A DNA stretch of 58,473 nt from Streptococcus saliviloxodontae (lineage in GTDB: Bacteria > Bacillota > Bacilli > Lactobacillales > Streptococcaceae). The notes beneath the pieces are model-generated. The model searched no databases. It was not told where the DNA came from and worked only from the letters and a program-made list of their open reading frames with translations. Both the position numbers and the translations under genes were made by a program. Shown here piece after piece: positions 27,644 to 34,498 of this stretch. Positions within the stretch are counted from its first letter, which is position 1. Each line of letters starts with the position of its first letter. Location of the stretch: assembly GCF_016908655.1 (NCBI RefSeq), contig NZ_JAFBEI010000008.1:1-58473 (forward strand), written 5' to 3'.

Positions 27644-27860
27644 TATATACTATAAGCATCCTAAAATTTTCACCGAACATCGTTCGGTATCCGCCACTGT
27701 AATGAGCTAAAGCACAAACAGTGGACGTATCTTTTTCATAAATCTCCTGAAACCACTGACCCAAGTCAGTGGTTTCATTTTATATTGAAAAAAGATGACC
27801 GTTTGATTTCTAGATCTCCTTTCAAAACTCCAATGGACTTTAAAACTCATCACTCTCTTA
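27644..27860 (+). repeat. About 215-base structured repeat, copy 2 (after purB)
   Basis: This is the second copy of the element at 19462. ACCGAAC/GTTCGGT is kept with a changed loop (ATC for GCT). AACCACTGAC/GTCAGTGGTT pairs better than in copy 1. The last two hairpins have decayed (GATGACC...GATCTCC). It lies beyond the purB terminator, so it is not simply the purB 3' end. Confidence 0.7.
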
Positions 27861-27943
27861 AAATCCCTCGCTCAAAAGAACGAGGGATTTCTTTATAGCA
27901 TTTTAAGGATAAAAAGAAGAGCTGGCAAGCGGCCAACTCTTTT
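27861..27943. terminator. Two further hairpin terminators
   Basis: AAATCCCTCG/CGAGGGATTT (27861-27870 with 27881-27890) is followed by TCTTT and could act in both directions. AGAG-TGGC/GCCA-CTCT near 27917-27943 ends in TTTT. No gene is seen between 27577 and 28182 apart from the repeat. Confidence 0.65.
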
Positions 27944-28107
27944 AGGGAAATTATGAAAAAGAAAAGTTTATTTAGGATTGAAGATAGTATAGCCAACGAA
28001 GCTTAAAGAAACCTAAAGTCGTTTTAGTTTAACTAACTATTGATTGCAATCGCTAATTATAAGTCGCTATAACTTTTAACAATTGCTGACGACATAGGCT
28101 AGCATGT

Positions 28108-28113
28108 TATAAT
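28108..28113 (+). promoter_or_regulatory. -10 element and duplicated promoter of first ComR-like gene
   Basis: TATAAT lies inside CATGTTATAATATATGCA. The same block, with about 60 bases before it (AAGT..TATAA.TTTTAACAAT..CTGA..), recurs before the second regulator (29217-29222). This shows that promoter and gene duplicated together. A GACAT...ATGTT half-site pair overlaps this region. A TTTGGCT/AGCCAAA hairpin sits in the 5' leader at 28140-28158. Confidence 0.65.
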
Positions 28114-28182
28114 ATATGCAGAGGGATTTTATTTGAAGGTTTGGCTTATTGAGCCAAAGATAGGAATTAAGGAGATTATCAG

Positions 28183-29091
28183 ATGCCTAAAGAATTTGGG
28201 AAACGTGTTCGAACGATTAGAGAGTTTAAAGGGATTACACGAGAGGAACTTTGTGGAGATGAAGCGAATTTATCCGTTCGCCAGTTAGTTAGGATAGAAG
28301 CTGGAAGTTCAGCCCCAAGCCTTCAAAAGGCTTTATACATCGCAAAAAAATTAGGAGTTAGTATTCTAGAATTAACAGATGGAAAAAGTTTAGAATTGCC
28401 TGGTAGATATAAGGAGCTGAAATACCTAATTCTACGAATGCCAACTTATATGGATGAGAATCGTTTACGATTGCGAGAAGAGCAATTTGATGAAATTTAT
28501 AATGTCTACTATGATAATTTACCTGAAGAGGAGCAAAAAGTAATCACTTTTGTTCAAGCGAAATTTGAAGTATACCAGACTGCAAATATTAATTTTGGAT
28601 CTGATTTAGTTGAAGATTATGGGGATCAAGTACGAAAAAAAACAATTTATCAGTTAAACGATCTGATATTGATTGATCTTTTTTTGATTTGTAGTATTGT
28701 TTCAGAGTTTGATGAGATGATTTTTGATGAAAGGACCTTTGATAGACTAAGTCTAAAGCTAGTAAATCAGCTAGATCATCTACCAATGGAAGATTTATTC
28801 TTGTTGAATAATGTTTTGTTATCTTGTTCGCATATCGCTGTTAAACTAGAAAAATACTCAACTCTTAGGAAATTGTTAGATAGTAGTAAACAGGTTATGA
28901 CAAAAAATCAAGATTTTCAAAAGATGCCAATTTATCATTTTTTAGAGTGGGAATATGCTTTGTATTTCTTGAAAGATAAAGCTCTAGCGCAGGAACATTA
29001 TAATCAAGCTATCTTATTTGCTAATATGACGGGAGACCTTCATTTAGTGAGTAGATTAAAAGAGGAGTGGGAAAAGGATATTAGTCAGTAA
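28183..29091 (+). CDS. ComR-type RRNPP transcription regulator, paralogue 1
   Basis: The 302-residue product has an N-terminal XRE-type helix-turn-helix (about residues 7-65; GKRVRTIREFKGITREELC, LSVRQLVRIEAGSSAPSL). The approximately 230-residue C-terminus is alpha-helical and TPR-like, as in Rgg/ComR peptide sensors. LSVRQL.RIE and LPxRYKELKYLI recall ComR. The position between purB and ruvB is where comR sits in mutans, pyogenic and bovis streptococci. In S. salivarius a ComR-paralogue pair (ScuR, SarF) controlling bacteriocins has been reported. This tandem pair could be it, but I cannot assign names. AAGGAGATTATCAG precedes the ATG. Confidence 0.85.
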   Translation: MPKEFGKRVRTIREFKGITREELCGDEANLSVRQLVRIEAGSSAPSLQKALYIAKKLGVSILELTDGKSLELPGRYKELKYLILRMPTYMDENRLRLREEQFDEIYNVYYDNLPEEEQKVITFVQAKFEVYQTANINFGSDLVEDYGDQVRKKTIYQLNDLILIDLFLICSIVSEFDEMIFDERTFDRLSLKLVNQLDHLPMEDLFLLNNVLLSCSHIAVKLEKYSTLRKLLDSSKQVMTKNQDFQKMPIYHFLEWEYALYFLKDKALAQEHYNQAILFANMTGDLHLVSRLKEEWEKDISQ

Positions 29092-29095
29092 TAAT

Positions 29096-29126
29096 AAGGT
29101 CAGGAAGTCTATCTTCTTGGCTTTTT
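29096..29126 (+). terminator. Terminator after paralogue 1
   Basis: CAGGAAG pairs with CTTCTTG (one G-T pair), flanked by AAG/CTT, and is followed by TTTTT. Confidence 0.7.
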
Positions 29127-29216
29127 ATAGTGTCACTATATTCATCTATGTATAAAAATCAAAATTTATAAGTAGTTATAATTTTTAACAATATCTGAGG
29201 GCATAACTCTACATGT

Positions 29217-29222
29217 TATAAT
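29217..29222 (+). promoter_or_regulatory. -10 element of second ComR-like gene
   Basis: TATAAT in CATGTTATAATATATGCA copies the promoter of paralogue 1. It overlaps the region of an upstream in-frame ATG (29225), which therefore cannot be the start codon. Confidence 0.65.
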
Positions 29223-29257
29223 ATATGCAAAGGGATATTATTGATTTGGAGGTTGCC

Positions 29258-30169
29258 ATGCTTAAAGACTTTGGGTTAAAAGTGAAACAGCTTAGAAAAG
29301 AGAAACAAATAACGCAGGAAGATTTTTGTGGTGATCAGTCAGAGTTATCCGTTCGTCAGCTAGCTCGAATAGAATCAGGAAAAAGTATTCCGAAACTGAC
29401 ATCAGTGACCTATATTGCCAAAAAGTTAGATGTTAGTATTAGCTTTTTGACTGGTGAGGAAAATTTAGAGCTTCCAAAACGATATAAAGAACTCAAGTAT
29501 CTGATCCTTAGAACACCAACTTATAAGGATGAGGAACGAGTTCGTTTACGTGAGGAACAGTTTGATGAAATCTATACAGATTATTATGATAATCTGCCAG
29601 AAAGCGAACAATTAGCCATTGACTGCCTTCAAGCAAAGTTAGATGTTCATATTAGTCAAAATACTCATTTTAGCCAAGGAATTATTAATGATTATTTTGA
29701 GCAGATTAAACGAAAAAAGATTTATGATGTTAATGATTTAATTTTAATAGATTTATATCTGATCAATACCTTTCTGTCAGAGGATAGAACATGTCAATTA
29801 CAAGATAATCACTATATAAAATTAGTTTCTCGTCTGATGGCACAAGTTGATTATTTTGAGTTAGATGATTTGTTCATTCTAAATAATGTTTTAATTAATA
29901 CTTGTGAACAGCTACTCTTGAAAAAAGAGGCGAAAATATTGGAAGAAGTATTAGAGGTTTGCCAGATTATAATGACGAAAGTGCAAGATTTTCAAAAAGC
30001 TCCTATTGTCAGTATGCTTGAATGGAAGTTATCACTTGATATTTTACAAGATGAGACTAGGGCTCAGATTTGTTTTGATAAAGCTATTCTATTTGCTAGT
30101 GTGATGGGGGATAATTGTCTTACCCGAAATTTATCTAGGGAGTGGGAAAAAGACCATGCACATGAGTAG
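29258..30169 (+). CDS. ComR-type RRNPP transcription regulator, paralogue 2
   Basis: This 303-residue paralogue of the preceding gene has the same HTH (LKVKQLRKEKQITQEDFC, LSVRQLARIESGKSIPKL) and helical C-terminal sensor region. It keeps ELPKRYKELKYLILRTPTY and RVRLREEQFDEIY nearly unchanged, and diverges more in the C-terminal half where peptide binding is expected. The start is ATG 29258 behind TTTGGAGG and not the earlier ATG. It is the regulator nearest the WW-peptide ORF at 30441 and its most plausible partner. Confidence 0.85.
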   Translation: MLKDFGLKVKQLRKEKQITQEDFCGDQSELSVRQLARIESGKSIPKLTSVTYIAKKLDVSISFLTGEENLELPKRYKELKYLILRTPTYKDEERVRLREEQFDEIYTDYYDNLPESEQLAIDCLQAKLDVHISQNTHFSQGIINDYFEQIKRKKIYDVNDLILIDLYLINTFLSEDRTCQLQDNHYIKLVSRLMAQVDYFELDDLFILNNVLINTCEQLLLKKEAKILEEVLEVCQIIMTKVQDFQKAPIVSMLEWKLSLDILQDETRAQICFDKAILFASVMGDNCLTRNLSREWEKDHAHE

Positions 30170-30207
30170 ACTTATGACAAGAAGATAGTAAAATAATAAA
30201 AGTAATT

Positions 30208-30245
30208 AAACAACCTGACTCTTAAATTGAGTCAGGTTGTTTAAT
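30208..30245. terminator. Strong symmetric terminator after paralogue 2
   Basis: A near-perfect palindrome of about 17 bp, ATTAAACAACCTGACTC, faces its complement with loop TTAAATT. It is A/T-tailed on both sides and could stop transcription in either direction. It separates the regulators from the peptide ORF. Confidence 0.9.
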
Positions 30246-30362
30246 TTTGATTAGGTAACATTGAGTTTTTAAAATATCTATCACTTAATATTGGTAATTA
30301 ATATCTTGTAAGTTTTTAGGAGATGCAAGAATTCTTTATGATAGGGATGTATTAGTAAAATC

Positions 30363-30405
30363 GGACATTTGTGTCATGTTTCTCAATAAGTAAAACGTTT
30401 ACAAT
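30363..30405 (+). promoter_or_regulatory. ComR-box-like inverted repeat and -10 element
   Basis: GGACATTTGTGTC (30363-30375) holds GACA-N4-TGTC, close to the ComR box core GACAT-N2/3-ATGTC. TACAAT at 30400-30405 lies 24 bases after the box, with no good -35. This is the layout of ComR-activated comS promoters as I know them. The small ORF at 30441 starts 35 bases further on. Confidence 0.6.
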
Positions 30406-30440
30406 GTAATATATAAATGATTTACTTAGGGAGATGTGGT

Positions 30441-30542
30441 ATGAAACTTTTTAATAAATATAAATATTTGATTTGTCATCTTGCTTCAGTAGGATTATTA
30501 TTTGCTAAACTTTTAAGTACAGGCAGTTGGTGGGGAGTTTAA
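30441..30542 (+). CDS. ComS/XIP-type pheromone precursor (33 residues, Trp-Trp C-terminus)
   Basis: ATG 30441 follows AGGGAGATGTGGT. The product is a basic start (MKLFNKYKY), a hydrophobic stretch (LICHLASVGLLFAKLL) and a C-terminal tail STGSWWGV. Known type II XIP pheromones of mutans, bovis and pyogenic streptococci carry a WW pair in a 7-8-residue C-terminus. Salivarius-type XIP (LPYFTGCL) does not. A ComR-box-like site lies upstream, two ComR-type regulators precede it and ruvB follows, matching the classical comR-comS-ruvB order. The assignment is an inference from size, tail, promoter and position. Confidence 0.65.
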   Translation: MKLFNKYKYLICHLASVGLLFAKLLSTGSWWGV

Positions 30543-30610
30543 TATCCTTATATAATGAATAAGAATGACATGCCTTAGTAATTCTAGGGCTTTTCTGCTA
30601 TAATAATACC

Positions 30611-31612
30611 ATGACTAGAATAGTAGACAAGGATTTAATGGGTGATGAGGAGTACGTTGAGCGTACGTTGCGCCCGCAATATTTTAAGGAATATATTGGC
30701 CAAGATAAGGTCAAGGACCAGTTAAGAATTTTTATCGAGGCAGCCAAGTTACGTGATGAGGCGCTAGATCACGTGCTTTTGTTTGGGCCTCCAGGTCTTG
30801 GTAAGACAACAATGGCTTTTGTTATCGCTAATGAGCTTGGGGTCAATCTCAAGCAGACGTCAGGTCCAGCAATTGAAAAAGCTGGGGATTTAGTAGCGAT
30901 TTTGAATGATTTGGAGCCGGGTGATGTGCTCTTTATCGATGAGATTCACCGTATGCCTATGGCTGTGGAAGAGGTTCTTTACTCTGCCATGGAAGATTTT
31001 TACATTGATATTATGATTGGGGCTGGGGAAACTAGTCGTAGCGTGCATTTGGACTTGCCACCCTTTACTTTGATTGGGGCAACGACACGTGCTGGTATGT
31101 TATCTAATCCTCTGAGAGCTCGTTTTGGTATCAATGGGCACATGGAATACTACGAATTAGAAGATTTGACAGAGATTGTTGAACGCACGGCTGATATTTT
31201 TGAAGCGGAGATCACACATGAGGCAGCGATTGAGTTGGCTTGCCGTTCACGTGGGACACCTCGTATTGCCAATCGTCTCTTGAAACGTGTGCGTGATTAC
31301 GCTCAGATTATGGGTGATGGTTTGATTGATGATAGCATAGCAGATAGAGCTTTGACCATGCTAGATGTGGACAAGGAAGGGCTTGATTATGTGGATCAGA
31401 AGATCCTTCGTACCATGATTGAAATGTACTCAGGTGGTCCTGTTGGTTTGGGAACGCTGTCTGTCAACATTGCTGAAGAACGAGAAACGGTCGAAGATAT
31501 GTACGAGCCCTACCTTATCCAAAAAGGCTTTTTGATGCGAACTCGGACAGGGCGTGTGGCAACAGCCAAGGCTTACGAGCACCTAGGCTACGCCCAACCG
31601 GATCATGAATAG
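30611..31612 (+). CDS. ruvB: Holliday junction branch-migration helicase RuvB
   Basis: RuvB is a 333-residue AAA+ motor that acts with RuvA on Holliday junctions. It has Walker [11 protein letters not shown], Walker [11 protein letters not shown], sensor GATTRAGML and a C-terminal winged helix ([16 protein letters not shown]). A -10 TATAAT lies at 30598-30603, only a few bases before the start codon; its distance suggests either a leaderless-like transcript or readthrough from the peptide gene. Confidence 0.97.
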   Translation: MTRIVDKDLMGDEEYVERTLRPQYFKEYIGQDKVKDQLRIFIEAAKLRDEALDHVLLFGPPGLGKTTMAFVIANELGVNLKQTSGPAIEKAGDLVAILNDLEPGDVLFIDEIHRMPMAVEEVLYSAMEDFYIDIMIGAGETSRSVHLDLPPFTLIGATTRAGMLSNPLRARFGINGHMEYYELEDLTEIVERTADIFEAEITHEAAIELACRSRGTPRIANRLLKRVRDYAQIMGDGLIDDSIADRALTMLDVDKEGLDYVDQKILRTMIEMYSGGPVGLGTLSVNIAEERETVEDMYEPYLIQKGFLMRTRTGRVATAKAYEHLGYAQPDHE

Positions 31613-31624
31613 GAGAGAGATACC

Positions 31625-32074
31625 ATGAAAAAGGTGTGTTTTGTTTGTTTGGGAAATATTTGCCGTAGCCCTATGGCTGAATTTGTCATGAAAGAAGTTG
31701 CCAAGGATAGTCCCCTCTTGGTTGAGAGCAGAGCGACTTCCAATTGGGAACATGGCAACCCTATCCACAGAGGTACTCAGGCTATTTTTAAGAAGCACGG
31801 CATTGCTTATGAAGTGACGAAAGCGTCTCAGCAGATTAGCGTGAGTGATTTGGAGACCTTTGACTACATCATCGGCATGGATGAGGACAATGTGCATGAT
31901 CTCAAGCGTCTATCAGCAGGGCGTTTTGATGACAAGATTTTCCTCTTTGTAGAGGGTGGTGTGCCAGATCCTTGGTACACGGGTGATTTTGATGAAACCT
32001 ATGACTTGGTTACAAAAGGATGCCAGGACTGGTTACATCAGATAATGTTAGCGGAAAGGGATCTCTTTAGCTGA
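31625..32074 (+). CDS. Low-molecular-weight protein-tyrosine phosphatase
   Basis: The 149-residue LMW-PTP has the P-loop CLGNICRSP (Cys8/Arg14 region) and the general-acid loop DPWYTGDFDETYDLV. Such enzymes dephosphorylate tyrosine on bacterial proteins. It follows ruvB by 12 bases with an AGGAGAGAGATACC ribosome site. It precedes two membrane genes, an arrangement also found near ruvB in other streptococci. Confidence 0.93.
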   Translation: MKKVCFVCLGNICRSPMAEFVMKEVAKDSPLLVESRATSNWEHGNPIHRGTQAIFKKHGIAYEVTKASQQISVSDLETFDYIIGMDEDNVHDLKRLSAGRFDDKIFLFVEGGVPDPWYTGDFDETYDLVTKGCQDWLHQIMLAERDLFS

Positions 32075-32089
32075 GAGTATAAGAGAAAA

Positions 32090-32488
32090 ATGATAAAACA
32101 GGTTAGTGATCGATTGAGTCAAATCAGCAGAGGACAGTGGGAATTGCTAGCGGCAATTGTGATTCTTGTTTTTGGCTTGTCTGTTGTGGCAATTCCTATA
32201 TCTCATCAAGGGAAACTGACTTATGATTCTGGGAATATTAGTTACCAAGGTCAGGTGGTCAATCATCGCATGAATGGACAAGGAACCCTGACATTTCAGA
32301 ATGGTGATGTGTATAAGGGTCACTTTGTTAATGGAGTGATGGATGGGCAGGGAACCTTGACCGCTAAAGCGGGGTGGTCTTATACGGGCAGTTTTCGTCA
32401 GGGGCAAGCTGACGGGAAAGGAACCCTGAAGACGGCTTCTGGAAAGATTTACAAAGGAACGTTTAAACAGGGGATTTATCAAAAATGA
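32090..32488 (+). CDS. Membrane-anchored MORN-repeat protein
   Basis: The 132-residue product has a basic N-terminus, one membrane span (about residues 19-38) and then three to four MORN-type repeats facing outside (YQGQVVNHRMNGQGTLTF, VYKGHFVNGVMDGQGTL, SYTGSFRQGQADGKGTL, IYKGTFKQG). MORN repeats are short beta-hairpins used in lipid or protein contacts. It overlaps the acyltransferase gene by four bases (ATGA), so the two may form a unit. Confidence 0.88.
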   Translation: MIKQVSDRLSQISRGQWELLAAIVILVFGLSVVAIPISHQGKLTYDSGNISYQGQVVNHRMNGQGTLTFQNGDVYKGHFVNGVMDGQGTLTAKAGWSYTGSFRQGQADGKGTLKTASGKIYKGTFKQGIYQK

Positions 32489-34263
32489 GAATTAAATGGT
32501 TTTCTTTGGTAAGGATAACAGGTTTATTGCTTGTTTTACTCTACCATTTCTTTAAAACAGTATTTCCCGGAGGATTTATTGGTGTTGATGTTTTCTTCAC
32601 TTTTTCAGGCTACTTAATTACTGCCTTGATGCTTGATGAATACACTCGAAGTAAGACGTTTCATTTTTTAGCCTATTTGAAACGTCGTTTTTATCGGATT
32701 GTGCCACCTTTGGTCTTGATGGTCTTGGTGACGATTCCTTTTAGTTTTTTGGTGAAGAGTGATTTTAGAGCAGGGATTGGGAGCCAGATAGCGGCAGCGC
32801 TTGGCTTTACGACGAACTACTACGAGATTCTAACTGGAAGTAGCTACGAATCACAGTTCATTCCTCATTTATTTGTCCATACGTGGAGTCTGGCAATTGA
32901 GGTCCATTTTTACCTCATTTGGGGATTGATTGTTTGGTTTTTGGCGAAGCGTCATTATAGCAAGGGACAATTTAGAGGTTTGGTATTTCTGATATCATCG
33001 TTCTTCTTTGGTCTGGGATTGGTCAGCATGTTTGGTCGTGCCTTTTTTACGACAAACTTTTCCATGTTGTATTTCTCTACCCTTAGTCATAGTTTTCCAT
33101 TTTATTTAGGAGCTATGGTCGCTACGGTTTCTGGAATTAGTGAAACAACTGCCCGTTTTAAGCGGACTGCTCGTCTGTGGTCATCTAAAAGGACGATTGC
33201 TCAAATGGTGCTGAGCTTTGTGCTTTTGCTTGCCTTAACATTTTTACTGCATTTTGATCATATTTTGACCTATTTATTTGGTTTTGCTTTGGCTAGCTTG
33301 TTTGCGGTGATGATGATTTATGCAGCGCGTGTGTTGCATGAAAAGACAGAAGGTATCGCTGAGCCTAAGTGGGTGAGTTTTTTAGCTGATACCAGCTACG
33401 GTGTTTATCTTTTCCATTGGCCATTCTATGTTATCTTCTCTCAGATTGCGCCTAATTTATTGGCAGTTGTCCTTACCTTGATTTTTTCTTATCTATTTAC
33501 GGTGCTATCTTTCTATATTATTGAACCTTGTTTGATTGGGAAGCAGCCAGTCTTGTTAGGGGTGAGTATTGATCTAGCCGCCTATAAAAAACCATTTATT
33601 GGGGTTGTAGGACTTCTAGCCTCCTTAACTTTGGTGACTGCAGCTGTAGCACCATACATGGGAAGTTTTGAAGAAAGCCTTCTGGTGAATTCTCTTAATC
33701 AAGCAGATGCTAATCTGACGCAGACTAACAATGTGACAGCAGGAGATGCCAAGGCATTGAGCAGTATCATGATTATAGGAGACTCGGTAACCTTGAGATC
33801 AAGTGCAACATTCACTTCACAGATGAAAGAAGCACAAGTTGATGCGGCGGTTAGCCGAAATTTCTCAGAAGCCTATGAGATTTTTAAAAATAATATTGAT
33901 AGCAATACCCTACCAAGTACAGTCGTGATTGCTGTCGGTGTTAACTCAACAAGCAACTACGAAGAGGAAACCAATCAATTTGTAGAGGCTCTACCTAAAG
34001 GACATCGTTTAGTCTTTGTATCCCCTTATAATGCCAAAAGTTTGGATGCGGTTAAAGCTGTTCGTGATTATGAAAAGTCTTTGGCTAAGAAGTACACCTA
34101 TGTGACTTTGGCAGACTGGTATCAAGTAGCCCTTGATAATCCTGATATTTGGGGAGGAACAGACGGTGTTCATTATAGCGATGCGACGACAACTGGCGCT
34201 GAGCTTTATGTTAAAACTATTCAACAGGCAGTGACTGCAGCAGCTAAGAAAGCTGCCAAATAA
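32485..34263 (+). CDS. OafA/YrhL-type membrane acyltransferase with SGNH domain
   Basis: The 592-residue protein has an N-terminal acyltransferase-3 domain with about ten spans (residues 1-340; FIGVDVFFTFSGYLI, HTWSLAIEVHFYLIW). An eleventh span lies near 370. The extracellular SGNH hydrolase-like domain carries IMIIGDSVTLRSS and GGTDGVHYSD (Ser and Asp-x-x-His). Such proteins O-acetylate surface glycans or peptidoglycan. The target is not readable here. It is translationally coupled to the MORN gene. Confidence 0.9.
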   Translation: MRIKWFSLVRITGLLLVLLYHFFKTVFPGGFIGVDVFFTFSGYLITALMLDEYTRSKTFHFLAYLKRRFYRIVPPLVLMVLVTIPFSFLVKSDFRAGIGSQIAAALGFTTNYYEILTGSSYESQFIPHLFVHTWSLAIEVHFYLIWGLIVWFLAKRHYSKGQFRGLVFLISSFFFGLGLVSMFGRAFFTTNFSMLYFSTLSHSFPFYLGAMVATVSGISETTARFKRTARLWSSKRTIAQMVLSFVLLLALTFLLHFDHILTYLFGFALASLFAVMMIYAARVLHEKTEGIAEPKWVSFLADTSYGVYLFHWPFYVIFSQIAPNLLAVVLTLIFSYLFTVLSFYIIEPCLIGKQPVLLGVSIDLAAYKKPFIGVVGLLASLTLVTAAVAPYMGSFEESLLVNSLNQADANLTQTNNVTAGDAKALSSIMIIGDSVTLRSSATFTSQMKEAQVDAAVSRNFSEAYEIFKNNIDSNTLPSTVVIAVGVNSTSNYEEETNQFVEALPKGHRLVFVSPYNAKSLDAVKAVRDYEKSLAKKYTYVTLADWYQVALDNPDIWGGTDGVHYSDATTTGAELYVKTIQQAVTAAAKKAAK

Positions 34264-34300
34264 ATACGGTATCTAGTCTACATTTGACAATCTAAACTTA

Positions 34301-34340
34301 AAAAGTCCTGATTCTCTAAGGAGTGTTAGGGCTTTTAATT
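34301..34340 (+). terminator. Terminator after the acyltransferase
   Basis: AAAGTCCT pairs with AGGGCTTT (one G-T pair), with an inner CTC/GAG stem and a trailing T-rich run. Confidence 0.75.
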
Positions 34341-34382
34341 TGGTCTTTTGCAGACAGTTATGTCATCCATAATGGAATTGTT

Positions 34383-34444
34383 TTGTGAAAAAAATAACAT
34401 TTTATTGTGAAAGGGTTTACAAGGCGGTTTTTCTAGGGTATAAT
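34383..34444 (+). promoter_or_regulatory. adhE promoter with Rex-type operator
   Basis: TTTACA (34416-34421), a 17-base spacer and TATAAT (34439-34444) form the promoter. TTGTGAA-AGGG-TTTACAA (34405-34422) overlaps the -35 and matches the Rex operator TTGTGAA-N4-TTCACAA except for one base. A further half-site TTGTGAA lies at 34383-34389. NADH-sensitive repression by Rex fits a fermentation gene. Confidence 0.75.
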
Positions 34445-34498
34445 AGGTTCATAAAAGTTGTGAAATATTTAACAAAATATTTCTAAAAGGAGAATGAA

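Noticed and set aside
29225..29257. Upstream ATG as start of the second ComR-like gene
   Set aside because: It lies three bases after the -10 element and lacks a ribosome site. ATG 29258 has TTTGGAGG and matches the paralogue's N-terminus.
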